NCBI GenBank assembly: GCA_963752045.1
Contig: CAVVWN010000006.1
Coordinates: 50,903 to 114,902 of the forward strand
Source: DATKDF01 sp963752045
GTDB taxonomy: Bacteria; Acidobacteriota; Vicinamibacteria; Vicinamibacterales; SCN-69-37
Direction: 5' to 3'
DNA: 64,000 nt
A program made the position numbers and the translations under genes. Below, one piece after another: positions 6,927-15,606 of this stretch (positions within the stretch are counted from its first letter, which is position 1; every line of letters starts with the position of its first letter). The notes below the pieces were generated by a model, which did no database searches, was not told the origin of the DNA, and saw nothing but the letters and a program-made list of their open reading frames with translations.

Positions 6927-9614
6927 ATGCCACGCCTCTTCCTCATCGACGGCAACTCGCAGATGTACCGCGCGTACCACGCCATCCGCGGCCTGACCGG
7001 CCCGGACGGGCGGTCGACCAACGCCGTGTACGGCTTCACGACGATGCTGCGCAAGCTCATCGCCGATCACCATCCGGAGTACATCGCCGCGTCGTTCGAC
7101 ATGGCCGGCCCCACCTTCCGTGAGGAGCTGCGGGCCGACTACAAGGCCAATCGCGCGCCGATGCCGCCCGACCTCGTCGAACAGGTGCCGCTCGTCCACG
7201 AGGCCTGCGAGGCGATGGGCGTCCCCATCCTCACCTCCGATCGCTACGAGGCCGACGACGTCATCGGCACGCTGGCGCGCCAGGCGCACGCACAGGGGTT
7301 CGACGTGGCGCTCGTGACGGGCGACAAGGACTTCTTCCAGCTCGTCACCGACGGCATCCGCGTCTACAACCCGCGCGACGAGGGCACCTGGTACGACGCG
7401 GCCGGCGTGGTCGAGAAGTTCGGCGTGCGGCCCGACCAGGTGGTGGACGTGCTGGCGCTCATGGGCGACAGCGTCGACAACATCAAAGGCGTGCCCGGCA
7501 TCGGCGAGAAGGGCGCTCGCGAGCTGATTGCGACGCACGGCACGCTCGATGCGCTGCTCGAGGCGGCCCCGTCGGTCACCCAGAAACGGTACCGCGAGGC
7601 GCTCCTCCAGCACGCCGACGCCGCGCACGAAAGCCGGGAGCTTGCCCGGATCAGGACCGACGTGCCGGTCACGTTCGAACCCGACGCGCTGCGCTACCGC
7701 GGCCCGTCGCGCGAGCGCTGCTTCACTCTTTTCTCGTCGCTCGGCTTCCGGTCGCTCGTCGCCGAGTTTGCGCCGACGGCCGAAACGTCCGACCGGCAGT
7801 TCACCATCGCGGGCTCGCTCGAGGAGATCGAGGCGCTCGCGGCCGCGATCGTAAAGGCCGGGCGCGTCTCGCTCGCGCCCATTGCCGCCGGCGGCTCGGC
7901 CGTCGATGCCGACGTGGCCGGCTGGGCCTTCGCCACGGCGCCCGGCGCGGCCTGCTACGTGCCGATGGCGCATACGGGCCTGGCCGACACGCCCAACCTC
8001 GGCGCCGCCGACGTCTTCGCGCGGCTCGAGCCGGTGCTCGCCGATCCGGCCGTCGCCAAGGTCGGCCACGATCTGAAGTTCGCGATCGTCGCCTGCGCGC
8101 GCGAGGGCGTCACGCTCTCCGGCGTGGACGTCGATACGATGATCGCAAGCTATCTCGTCGACGCCACCCGTTCCGATCACTCACTCGAGGGCCTCGCGCT
8201 CGAGCGGGTCGGCTACCGCGCCGCCACGCTCGACGACGTGGTGGGCAAGGGCGCGAAGGCCGTTGGCGCGCCCGCCGTGCCGCCGGCCTCGCTTGCCGTG
8301 TACGCCGGCGAGCGTGCCGAGCTGCCGCTGGCGCTTGCCGCCGGCCTCATGGGCGACCTCGAGAAGGAAGGCCTTCGCGCGGTCTACCGCGATCTCGAGC
8401 AGCCGCTCATCCCCGTGCTCGCCGACCTCGAGCGCGCGGGCATTCGCGTGGACGCCGGCGTGCTCTCCGCGCTCTCGACCGACATGCAGCGCGAGCTCGA
8501 CGAGCTGGCCACGGCCATCTACGCGCAGGCGAAGAGCGAGTTCAACATCAACTCGCCCAAGCAGCTGGGCGAGGTCCTCTTCACCAGGCTCAACCTGCAG
8601 GGCACGAAAAAGACCGGCAAGACGCGCGCGATGTCGACGGCACAGGCCGTCCTCGAGGAGCTGGCCGCCGAGCACGAGCTGCCCGGCCTCGTCCTGCGGT
8701 GGCGCAGCATCCAGAAGCTCAAGGGCACCTACGTCGATGCGCTGCCCGCGCTCGTCAATCCTCGAACCGGGCGCGTGCACACGACGTTCAACCAGGCCGT
8801 GGCCGCCACCGGCCGGCTCAGCAGCAGCGACCCGAACCTGCAGAACATCCCGATCCGCACCGCGCTCGGCCGCCAGATCCGGTCGGCCTTCGTCGCCGAC
8901 CCAGGCTCGGTGCTGATCTCGGCCGACTACTCGCAGATCGAGCTGCGCGTGCTCGCCCACCTCTCCGGGGACGCCGCGCTCGTCGAGGCCTTCCGCCAGG
9001 GCGTCGACATCCACGACCGCACCGCAGACCGCGTATTCGGACGGGAGAGCGGCCTCGACAAGCACGAGCTGCGCCGCCGCGCGAAGATCATCAACTACGC
9101 GCTGCTCTACGGAAAGACGGCGTTCACGCTCGCCAAGGACATCGGCGTGCCTCAGCAGGAGGCGCAGGCCTTCATCGACGCGTACTTCGACGGCTTCCCC
9201 GAGGTGCGCAAGTACATCGACCGGACCATCGAGGACGCCCGCGCCTCGGGCGTGGTTCGCACCATCACGGGCCGCCGGCGCCTCGTGCCCGAGATCAACA
9301 GCCGCAACGGCCAGGTGCGCATGGCCGCCGAGCGCGAGGCCGTGAACATGCCCATCCAGGGCACGGCCGCCGACGTGCTGAAGAAGGCGATGATCGACGT
9401 CCACGCCGCCCTCGTCGAAGAGAACGGGCGACGGCAGAACCAGGTGCGCATGATCCTCACCGTGCACGACGAGCTGCTCTTCGAGGCGCCCGAGGCTGAC
9501 GCCGACGAGGTCGCCAGGCTCGTCAAAGACCTGATGGAACGCGCGTTCACGATCGACGTGCCGCTCACCGTGGACGTGGGGATCGGCCGGAACTGGACAG
9601 CGGCAAAGCCGTAA
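6927..9614 (+). CDS. polA: DNA polymerase I
   Basis: An 895-residue family A DNA polymerase for repair and Okazaki fragment processing. The N-terminal 5' nuclease domain (about residues 1-290) starts LFLIDGNSQMYRAYH and keeps the aspartate-rich DRYEADD and TGDKDFFQLV motifs and a helix-hairpin-helix (GVPGIGEKGA). The polymerase domain has motif A (SADYSQIELR, near residue 667), motif B (RRAKIINYALLYG, near 718) and motif C (TVHDELLFEAP, near 846). The middle 3'-5' exonuclease domain (about 290-480) has lost its metal-binding acids: the ExoI region reads VSLAPIAAG and ExoIII reads VYAGERAEL. Proofreading is therefore probably absent, as in Taq and Bacillus Pol I. Confidence 0.96.
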   Translation: MPRLFLIDGNSQMYRAYHAIRGLTGPDGRSTNAVYGFTTMLRKLIADHHPEYIAASFDMAGPTFREELRADYKANRAPMPPDLVEQVPLVHEACEAMGVPILTSDRYEADDVIGTLARQAHAQGFDVALVTGDKDFFQLVTDGIRVYNPRDEGTWYDAAGVVEKFGVRPDQVVDVLALMGDSVDNIKGVPGIGEKGARELIATHGTLDALLEAAPSVTQKRYREALLQHADAAHESRELARIRTDVPVTFEPDALRYRGPSRERCFTLFSSLGFRSLVAEFAPTAETSDRQFTIAGSLEEIEALAAAIVKAGRVSLAPIAAGGSAVDADVAGWAFATAPGAACYVPMAHTGLADTPNLGAADVFARLEPVLADPAVAKVGHDLKFAIVACAREGVTLSGVDVDTMIASYLVDATRSDHSLEGLALERVGYRAATLDDVVGKGAKAVGAPAVPPASLAVYAGERAELPLALAAGLMGDLEKEGLRAVYRDLEQPLIPVLADLERAGIRVDAGVLSALSTDMQRELDELATAIYAQAKSEFNINSPKQLGEVLFTRLNLQGTKKTGKTRAMSTAQAVLEELAAEHELPGLVLRWRSIQKLKGTYVDALPALVNPRTGRVHTTFNQAVAATGRLSSSDPNLQNIPIRTALGRQIRSAFVADPGSVLISADYSQIELRVLAHLSGDAALVEAFRQGVDIHDRTADRVFGRESGLDKHELRRRAKIINYALLYGKTAFTLAKDIGVPQQEAQAFIDAYFDGFPEVRKYIDRTIEDARASGVVRTITGRRRLVPEINSRNGQVRMAAEREAVNMPIQGTAADVLKKAMIDVHAALVEENGRRQNQVRMILTVHDELLFEAPEADADEVARLVKDLMERAFTIDVPLTVDVGIGRNWTAAKP

Positions 9615-9725
9615 CCGTGGAGATCGTCGAGGACGACCAACAGGCCACCGTGGAGACCATGGAGGTCGTGGAGGAAACCCAGAAGGCCAACCGTGGAGGC
9701 AGTGGAGAACATGGACTGCTTCCAA
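9615..9725. repeat. GTGGAG-rich degenerate minisatellite after polA
   Basis: About two and a half imperfect units built around GTGGAGAyC.T.GAGG.CGTGGAGG and ending AAGGCCAACC. The reverse complement matches the 45-bp array at 23324-23538, so the two are members of one family in opposite orientation. No coding signal is seen. Confidence 0.5.
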
Positions 9726-9762
9726 TCAGAGAGCCTGGGAATCTGGGCGGTCACCGTGGCGC

Positions 9763-9890
9763 GGGCAACGCCCGCGCCGCCGGCGGCGGCTGTCGGGTCC
9801 GACCGGGCGTCGACGAACCGCCAGGGTGCCCCTCAATATGTCCAAGGCCGGCGGCTCGTCGACGCCCGGTCGGCCCCGACGGCCCCACGG
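9763..9890. repeat. GTCGGGTCC long-palindrome element (copy A)
   Basis: A 31-nt arm at 9792-9822 pairs with 9850-9880 with two mismatches, around a 27-nt loop. A small GC hairpin (CGCGGGC/GCCCGCG, about 9763-9775) precedes it. Copies B (28097-28324) and C (30241-30487) share the same plan. The remaining spacer to 10153 holds further CTCCA-rich repeat debris and an AT-richer stretch before the next gene. Confidence 0.75.
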
Positions 9891-10153
9891 TGACCGCCAG
9901 ATCACGATCGCAGTGACGCCCTGGACTGAAGTGCTTCTGACGTCAAGTAATTGTCGCCTCCGGTAACCTCTCAGTATTTCCGAGCTCAATGAACCTCCAT
10001 TCCCTCCAATACCTCCACGGTTTCGCCCTCTCCACGGTCTCCAAGGTCCTTTTTGCCAAGGTTTAACAAACATCCGCCCCCGGAAAACGTCTTACCAGTC
10101 AAACTGAGAAAGAACCGTCACGGCCAACCGGCCGGACTTTCGGAGAGAACCGC
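9891..10153. other. non-coding spacer upstream of CarboxypepD_reg copy 3
   Basis: No credible gene. CTCCA-rich repeat remnants occupy about 9990-10050. From about 10060 the sequence is less GC-rich (TTTAACAAACATCC, then AAAACGTCTTACCAGTCAAA), which is where a promoter for the gene at 10154 would be expected. No confident -35/-10 pair was picked. Confidence 0.4.
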
Positions 10154-12154
10154 ATGACGTCAACTCGAACGGTCTGGATTCTCGCGGCCCTCGTCGTCGG
10201 GCTCGCAGCCGCTCCGGGCGCCCAACAGCAACAGGTGCAGCAGCAGGTGATCGTGCAGGGCGGCAACGTGGACATCCGCCTCGGCGGCGATGACATGTCG
10301 CCGGAACTGGCCGCGATGCTCGGCCGCGGCATGCCGTCGATGGCGCTCGGCACCGGACTCATCGTGGGCCGCGCCTACGAAGTGTCGAGCGGCCAGCCGA
10401 TTCCCGGTGCGCTCGTCTCGCTCGCCATTCGTGGCGCCGCGCCGCTCCGCGTGCTCGCAGACGGCCAGGGCCGTTTTGCGTTCCGGTCGCTGCCGCCCGG
10501 CAACTTCAGCCTGTCGGCCACCAAGCCCGGCTTCGTCGACGGCGCACACGGGCGCCGGCGGCCGTCGGGGCCCACGCAGCCCATCGTGCTCGACGAGGGA
10601 GAACGGGTGACCGATGCCGAGGTGCCGCTGTGGCGGTACTCGGCGATCGAGGGCGTCGTCACCGACGAACGCGGCGAACCGGTCGTCGGCGCCACCGTGC
10701 AGGCGCTCTCGCGCGCCACGGTCGCCGGCATGCCCAAGCTCACGGCCGGACCGGCGGACCAGACAGACGACCGCGGCGTGTACCGCATCGGCATGCTGAC
10801 GCCCGGCGACTGGGTGGTGGTCCTGCCGGGACTTACCGGCGATCAATTCATGACCATCGACCTGCCAGGCGGCGATGTCGTCCGCGGGGCCGCCAGCTTC
10901 ACGATGGCCACCGCCGCCGCCGTCCGGCCGGGCCCGGACGGCATGCCGATCTTCGACGAGCCGGAAGAGCTCGTCGGGCCGGCCGGCGTCGCGCCCGACG
11001 GCACGCCGCTCACCTACCAGACCGTGTTCTACCCGGCGTCGGCCCTGCCCGCGCGGGCGGCCGTCGTCAGGCTCGGCTCGGGAGAGGAACGCGCGGGCGT
11101 GAACTTCGAGCGCGCGCCGGTGCCCTCGGCGACGGTGACCGGCATGGTGAACGGGCCGGAGGGCCCGGCCGGCAACTACACCGTGAACCTCGTGCCGGCA
11201 GGGTCCGAGGATTTGGTGTCGCCGGTCGGCACCTACTCGGCGCGAAGCGGCGCCGATGGGCGGTTCACGTTCAATCACGTGGCGCCCGGGTCCTACACGC
11301 TGCGCGTGACGCAGGCGCCCCGCATTCGCCTCGGCGGCGGCGTGGAGCAAACCGTGGCGACGGGCGGCGGAGGCATGTTCGTCATGCGCACGGCGGTCGC
11401 CGGCGGTCGCGGCGCGCAGCCGCCGCTGCCCGACGAGCCGACGCTCTGGGCCGAGCTTCCCGTGCGGGTCGACGGCAACGTCGACGTGCCCGTCTCGCTC
11501 AACACCGGCGTTCGCATCACCGGCCAGGTGGCATTCGCCGGCAATGCCGAGCGTCCGGCAAACGAGCAGTTGCCCGCGATTCGTATCACGCTCGATCCGG
11601 CCGACGGCCGGACGTCGGCCCAGCAGCTGACGCTGCGCGGCCGCATCGAGCCCACCGGGATCTTCCGCACCATGAGCGTGCCGCCGGGCCGGTACTTCAT
11701 CCGCGTGGACGGCCTGCCGCAGGGCTGGTACTTCCGCGGCGCGACGCTCGGCGGGCGCGACGTCTCCGACGCGCCGCTCGACGTGCAGGGCGAAGACATC
11801 GGCGGCGTCACCCTCACCTTCACCGACCAGGCGACGACGCTTTCGGGATCGGTCACGAGCAGCAGCAACGAACAGGATGCGACGGCGCTCGTCATCGCGT
11901 TTCCGACCGACCGAGGCGGGTGGATGAACTACGGGACCCGGCCACGCCGGCTGCAGAGCGCGCGCGTCCGGGCGGATGGATTGTTCAACATCGGCGGGCT
12001 GCCGCCGGGCGAGTACTTCGTCGCCGCCGTTCGCGACGAGGTCGCCGCCGACTGGCAAAGAATCGAATTCCTCGAAGGCGTCGCCGCCGAGGCCGCCCGC
12101 GTGCGCCTCAACGACGGCGACAAGCAGACCGTGAGTCTGCGGGTGGTGCGCTGA
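10154..12154 (+). CDS. secreted CarboxypepD_reg repeat protein (copy 3)
   Basis: A 666-residue exported protein. A signal peptide (residues about 1-24, ending in APGAQ) is followed by a Gln-rich stretch and then CarboxypepD_reg modules; the turn motifs ADGQGRFAFRSLPPGNFSL (near residue 110) and DDRGVYRIGMLTPGDW (near 205) are clear. Its stop overlaps the ATG of copy 4 (TGATG at 12152-12156), so the two are translationally coupled and probably work together, perhaps as paired surface or periplasmic structural proteins. No catalytic motif is seen. Confidence 0.72.
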   Translation: MTSTRTVWILAALVVGLAAAPGAQQQQVQQQVIVQGGNVDIRLGGDDMSPELAAMLGRGMPSMALGTGLIVGRAYEVSSGQPIPGALVSLAIRGAAPLRVLADGQGRFAFRSLPPGNFSLSATKPGFVDGAHGRRRPSGPTQPIVLDEGERVTDAEVPLWRYSAIEGVVTDERGEPVVGATVQALSRATVAGMPKLTAGPADQTDDRGVYRIGMLTPGDWVVVLPGLTGDQFMTIDLPGGDVVRGAASFTMATAAAVRPGPDGMPIFDEPEELVGPAGVAPDGTPLTYQTVFYPASALPARAAVVRLGSGEERAGVNFERAPVPSATVTGMVNGPEGPAGNYTVNLVPAGSEDLVSPVGTYSARSGADGRFTFNHVAPGSYTLRVTQAPRIRLGGGVEQTVATGGGGMFVMRTAVAGGRGAQPPLPDEPTLWAELPVRVDGNVDVPVSLNTGVRITGQVAFAGNAERPANEQLPAIRITLDPADGRTSAQQLTLRGRIEPTGIFRTMSVPPGRYFIRVDGLPQGWYFRGATLGGRDVSDAPLDVQGEDIGGVTLTFTDQATTLSGSVTSSSNEQDATALVIAFPTDRGGWMNYGTRPRRLQSARVRADGLFNIGGLPPGEYFVAAVRDEVAADWQRIEFLEGVAAEAARVRLNDGDKQTVSLRVVR

Positions 12155-14106
12155 TGAAACGCTTCTTTCTCGTCTGCCTTCTGTCCTCCGCTGTCGCGCC
12201 GCTCGCCTTGTCGGCGCAACAGATGGTCCGCCGCGACGCGCGCGCCGAACCGGCGCGCGGCACGGCGGCCATTGCCGGCTTCGTCGTCGACGAGCAATCG
12301 GAACAGCCCCTGCGCCGGGTCCAGGTGTCGCTCTCGGCCGACGAGGCCGGCACGAGCCGCGTCACCTACACCGATGATGCCGGCGCCTTCATGTTCCCGG
12401 ATCTGCCGGCCGGCCGCTACTCGCTCGTGGCCACACGGCCCGGCTACGTCCGCACGGCCTACGGCGCCAAGCGGTACGACCGGCCCGGCACGCCGATCCG
12501 CCTGGCCGCCGGCCAGACGATGACCAACGTCCGCCTGGCGACTACCAAAGGCGGCGTCATCACCGGACAGGTGTTCGATGAAACGGGCCTTCCGGCCTTC
12601 GGCGTGCGGATTCAGGTGTTCGAGTATCGGACCGTGCTCGGCGAGCGTCGACTGGCCCGCGTGCGCGGCATGGGCGGCGGCCTGTTCGGCGAGACCACCG
12701 ACGACCGCGGCATCTATCGGCTCTACGGCCTGCCGGCCGGCGAGTATGTCGTGGTGGCCTCCCCCCGGTTCTCGCGCAACGACGAGCTGCGCGCGATGAC
12801 CGACGCGGAGATCCGCGAGGCCCTGCAGGCGGCGGCGCAGGCAGCACAGCCCGCCGCGGCGGCGCCGACCGTCGGCGCCGGCGGCTCCCCCGGGGAACGA
12901 CCCGAGCGGCGCGACGAAGGCCCGACGGTCGGGTACGCACCCGTGTTCTATCCAGGCACGACGTCGGCGGCAGGCGCCACCGCGATTCGAATCGGGCCCG
13001 GTGAGGAACGCGGCGGCATCGACTTCCAGATTCAGCTCGTGCCCACCGCGCGGGTCGAAGGCGTCGTGGTGCCGCCCGCCGGCGTGCCGCCCCAGAGCGT
13101 CCAGTTGCTGCTCGTGGGCGGCGACGATCGCGGCGCGCCGGAGCTTCTCGGCATGTCCTTGCTCAACCGCGCCACACCGGACGCCGAAGGCAAGTTCTCG
13201 TTTCGCGCCGTGGCGCCCGGCCGCTACACGCTGACGGCTCGCGCCGTGCAGCCGGCTCCCGGCAGCCAGCCACAGGTCGTCCAGGAACGCGCCGTCATGG
13301 CATTCCAATCAGCCGGTGGCGCGGCTCCCGTGCTCCTGAGCAGCGGTGGCGGGTCGAATCAGCCGGCCTTCTGGGCGATGAGCGACGTCAGCGTGAATGG
13401 CCAGAACGTCGAGAACCTCGTGCTCGCCATGGAGCCGGCCATGACCCTGACCGGGAGAGTGCGGTTCGAGGGCACGGCCACGCCGCCTCGCGAACTCAAC
13501 CGGGTGCGGCTCTCCATGCAGCCGGCGCCGTCTCCCGACACCCAGATCTCGATGGGCATCCCCGGCGTGACCGTCACGCACGGGGGCGAGTTCACGGTGA
13601 CGAACGTCACGCCCGGTCTGTACCTCATGACCGGTTCGGTGCCGACGCCGCCCGAGAGCTTCACGCCCGTCAACTGGCGCCTGAAGTCGGTCATGGTCGA
13701 CGGCAAGGACATCCTCGACTTTCCGCTCGAGGTTGGTCCCTACCAGAACCTGTCGGACGCGGTCGTGACCTTCACGGATGTCACCCAGGGCGTGTCCGGG
13801 GCCCTTCAGGACCCGACGGGCCGTCCCGCCCCCGACTACACGATCGTCGTCTTTGCGGCCGACCCGGCCTATTGGCGGCCCCAGGCGCGGAGGATTCGGA
13901 CGGCCCGCCCCGGCACGGACGGCGGGTTCTCGGTCGAGGGCCTGCCGGCCGGGGCCTATCGGATGGCCGCCGTGGTGGACATGGCCGACGAAGACGCCTT
14001 CGATCCGGCCTTCCTCGAACAACTGGTACCGGCCTCGTTTGCCTTCACGCTGGGCGAGGGCGAAAAGAAGGTCCAGGACATGCGAATCGCCGGAGGCGGG
14101 TTCTGA
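12154..14106 (+). CDS. secreted CarboxypepD_reg repeat protein (copy 4)
   Basis: A 650-residue protein beginning MKRFFLVCLL with a clear signal peptide ending near ALSAQ. The first half closely parallels copy 2 at 4833 (AYGAKRYDRPGTPI against AYGAKQAGRPGTPI), and so does the end (DYTIVVFAADPAYW, EGEKKVQDM), so copies 2 and 4 are recent paralogues lying on either side of polA. It starts inside the stop codon of copy 3. An Ala-rich insert lies near residues 220-240. Function unknown beyond a secreted multi-domain beta-sandwich protein. Confidence 0.72.
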   Translation: MKRFFLVCLLSSAVAPLALSAQQMVRRDARAEPARGTAAIAGFVVDEQSEQPLRRVQVSLSADEAGTSRVTYTDDAGAFMFPDLPAGRYSLVATRPGYVRTAYGAKRYDRPGTPIRLAAGQTMTNVRLATTKGGVITGQVFDETGLPAFGVRIQVFEYRTVLGERRLARVRGMGGGLFGETTDDRGIYRLYGLPAGEYVVVASPRFSRNDELRAMTDAEIREALQAAAQAAQPAAAAPTVGAGGSPGERPERRDEGPTVGYAPVFYPGTTSAAGATAIRIGPGEERGGIDFQIQLVPTARVEGVVVPPAGVPPQSVQLLLVGGDDRGAPELLGMSLLNRATPDAEGKFSFRAVAPGRYTLTARAVQPAPGSQPQVVQERAVMAFQSAGGAAPVLLSSGGGSNQPAFWAMSDVSVNGQNVENLVLAMEPAMTLTGRVRFEGTATPPRELNRVRLSMQPAPSPDTQISMGIPGVTVTHGGEFTVTNVTPGLYLMTGSVPTPPESFTPVNWRLKSVMVDGKDILDFPLEVGPYQNLSDAVVTFTDVTQGVSGALQDPTGRPAPDYTIVVFAADPAYWRPQARRIRTARPGTDGGFSVEGLPAGAYRMAAVVDMADEDAFDPAFLEQLVPASFAFTLGEGEKKVQDMRIAGGGF

Positions 14107-14109
14107 ACC

Positions 14110-14126
14110 TATAATTCACGTTCGTG
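14110..14126 (+). promoter_or_regulatory. consensus -10 box and leaderless GTG start of pcnB
   Basis: A perfect TATAAT lies at 14110-14115, four bases after the stop codon of copy 4, and the GTG start of the nucleotidyltransferase gene is at 14124, eight bases later. This leaves no room for a ribosome binding site, so a leaderless transcript is likely. Confidence 0.6.
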
Positions 14127-15467
14127 CCAGACCCCGTTGTCCTTGCGCGTCAGGGACACCCGATCTCGAGGCGCGAGATCGACCCTGACGCGCTCAAAGT
14201 CCTTTACCGCCTCAACGAGCACGAGTACACCGCGTATCTCGTCGGGGGAAGCGTTCGCGACCTGATCCTCGGTCGCCGGCCGAAGGACTTCGACATCGGG
14301 ACCGATGCCCACCCGTACCAGATCAAGAAGCTCTTCCGGAACTGCTGGATCATCGGCCGGCGGTTCCGGCTGGCGCACGTCAAGTTCGGGCAGAAGACGA
14401 TCGAGGTGGCCACCTTCCGCCGCAACGTGCCGGACGTCCCGCCGAGCGAGCCGCCCGAGGAAGCCCAGCCGGCCGCCGACGGGCACGACCAGAGCATCAT
14501 CCACCGCGACAACACGTTCGGCACGCCTGAAGAAGATGCGTTCAGGCGCGACTTCACGGTCAACGGCCTGTTCTACGACGTGGCCACGCGGTCGGTCATC
14601 GACTACGTGGGCGGCCTCGACGACCTCGAGCGCCGGCTCATCCGCTCGATTGGCGATCCTCGCGTGCGCTTCGTGGAAGACCCGGTGCGGATGCTTCGGG
14701 CGGCCGTGCTCGGCGCGCGCCTCGGCTTCGATCTCGACGCGCTCGTGGTCGAGGCGATTGCCGAGCACCGCGGGCTCATCACCAAGGCGTCTCCGGCCCG
14801 CCTCCTCGAGGAGTACTTCAAGATCCTGCGGTCCGGCTGCGCCGAGGCCAGCTTCCGCGCCCTCGACCGCCTCCGGCTGCTCGAGCTGATCTCGCCCGAG
14901 CTCGCGTCGCCGCCCGACGCGCTCTGGGACTCGCTCCGGAGGATCGACACGTACCGGCAGCCGTTTCCCGACGCGCCACCGGAGCTGACCGGCGCGGTGC
15001 TCATTTCGGCCCTGCTCGGTCCCATCGGCGCGCTCGAGCGTCCTCGCGGCCCGGCGGCCGGCCGCGAACCGCGCGTGACGCTCGGCGCGATGCCCATCGC
15101 GCGACGGGACCTGGAACGGCTGCACCAGGTGATGCTGATCGCGCCGCGGCTCATGGAACCCGAGCTGCCACCGAGGCTCGCGCGGACGCTGCCGATGCGC
15201 CCGGCCTTTTCCGACGCGCTCACCTGGCTCGCGATCTTCGGTGACGCGCCCGAGGCGGTCGAGCGCTGGAAGCACGCCCACGTGCCGGCGCGTCACGAAC
15301 GGCCGGGCGGACGTCACGGCCGGCCAGAGCGGCATCACGCGCCGCCGGGCGAGGAGGTCGACGACGGCGCGCCGCGGCGGCCGCGTCGCCGGCGCCGGCG
15401 GCGCCGGCGCGGCCCGCGCCGCGAACCCGGATCCGGCGGCGGCGGGAACACACCACCAGAATCCTGA
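14124..15467 (+). CDS. pcnB: poly(A) polymerase / CCA-adding family nucleotidyltransferase
   Basis: A 447-residue class II nucleotidyltransferase. The head has the diagnostic VGGSVRDLILGRRPKDFDIG (near residue 37), whose two Asp residues bind the catalytic metals, then RRDFTVNGLFYD near 140 and an RNA-binding neck (DPVRMLRAAVLGARLGF). Start and length fit bacterial PcnB, which adds 3' A tails to RNA, rather than the shorter CCA enzymes, though family members are hard to separate by eye. The C-terminus (about residues 390-447) is a very basic tail with a run of nine arginines, likely an RNA-binding extension. It converges with the TonB-dependent receptor gene across a long palindrome. Confidence 0.88.
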   Translation: MPDPVVLARQGHPISRREIDPDALKVLYRLNEHEYTAYLVGGSVRDLILGRRPKDFDIGTDAHPYQIKKLFRNCWIIGRRFRLAHVKFGQKTIEVATFRRNVPDVPPSEPPEEAQPAADGHDQSIIHRDNTFGTPEEDAFRRDFTVNGLFYDVATRSVIDYVGGLDDLERRLIRSIGDPRVRFVEDPVRMLRAAVLGARLGFDLDALVVEAIAEHRGLITKASPARLLEEYFKILRSGCAEASFRALDRLRLLELISPELASPPDALWDSLRRIDTYRQPFPDAPPELTGAVLISALLGPIGALERPRGPAAGREPRVTLGAMPIARRDLERLHQVMLIAPRLMEPELPPRLARTLPMRPAFSDALTWLAIFGDAPEAVERWKHAHVPARHERPGGRHGRPERHHAPPGEEVDDGAPRRPRRRRRRRRRGPRREPGSGGGGNTPPES

Positions 15468-15481
15468 CATCGGGTGCTGGC

Positions 15482-15589
15482 GTGCGTGGCGTGCGGCCCG
15501 ACCCGACGTTGCGAGCGACGCGGGCCAGCGTAACTGCCGTCTGGTCCGCGTCAAGCGTGCGAGCCGGAGGGCCGGGCCGCACGCCACGC
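15482..15589. repeat. rod-like palindrome between convergent genes
   Basis: A perfect 17-bp stem pairs 15484-15500 (GCGTGGCGTGCGGCCCG) with 15573-15589. An inner stem GACGCGGGCCAG pairs with CTGGTCCGCGTC with one mismatch. Sitting between convergent pcnB and receptor genes, it could end transcription from both sides, though no T-tract follows. It has the same nested architecture as the other rods in this window. Confidence 0.7.
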
Positions 15590-15606
15590 GCGCCGGCACC
15601 CGCCAG

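Noticed and set aside
4755..8180. A minus-strand open frame of 1141 codons antisense to CarboxypepD_reg copy 2 and polA
   Set aside because: It has no recognisable motif, its composition (Arg/Gly/Ala/His-rich) is that of an antisense shadow in GC-rich DNA, and both genes on the plus strand are well supported.
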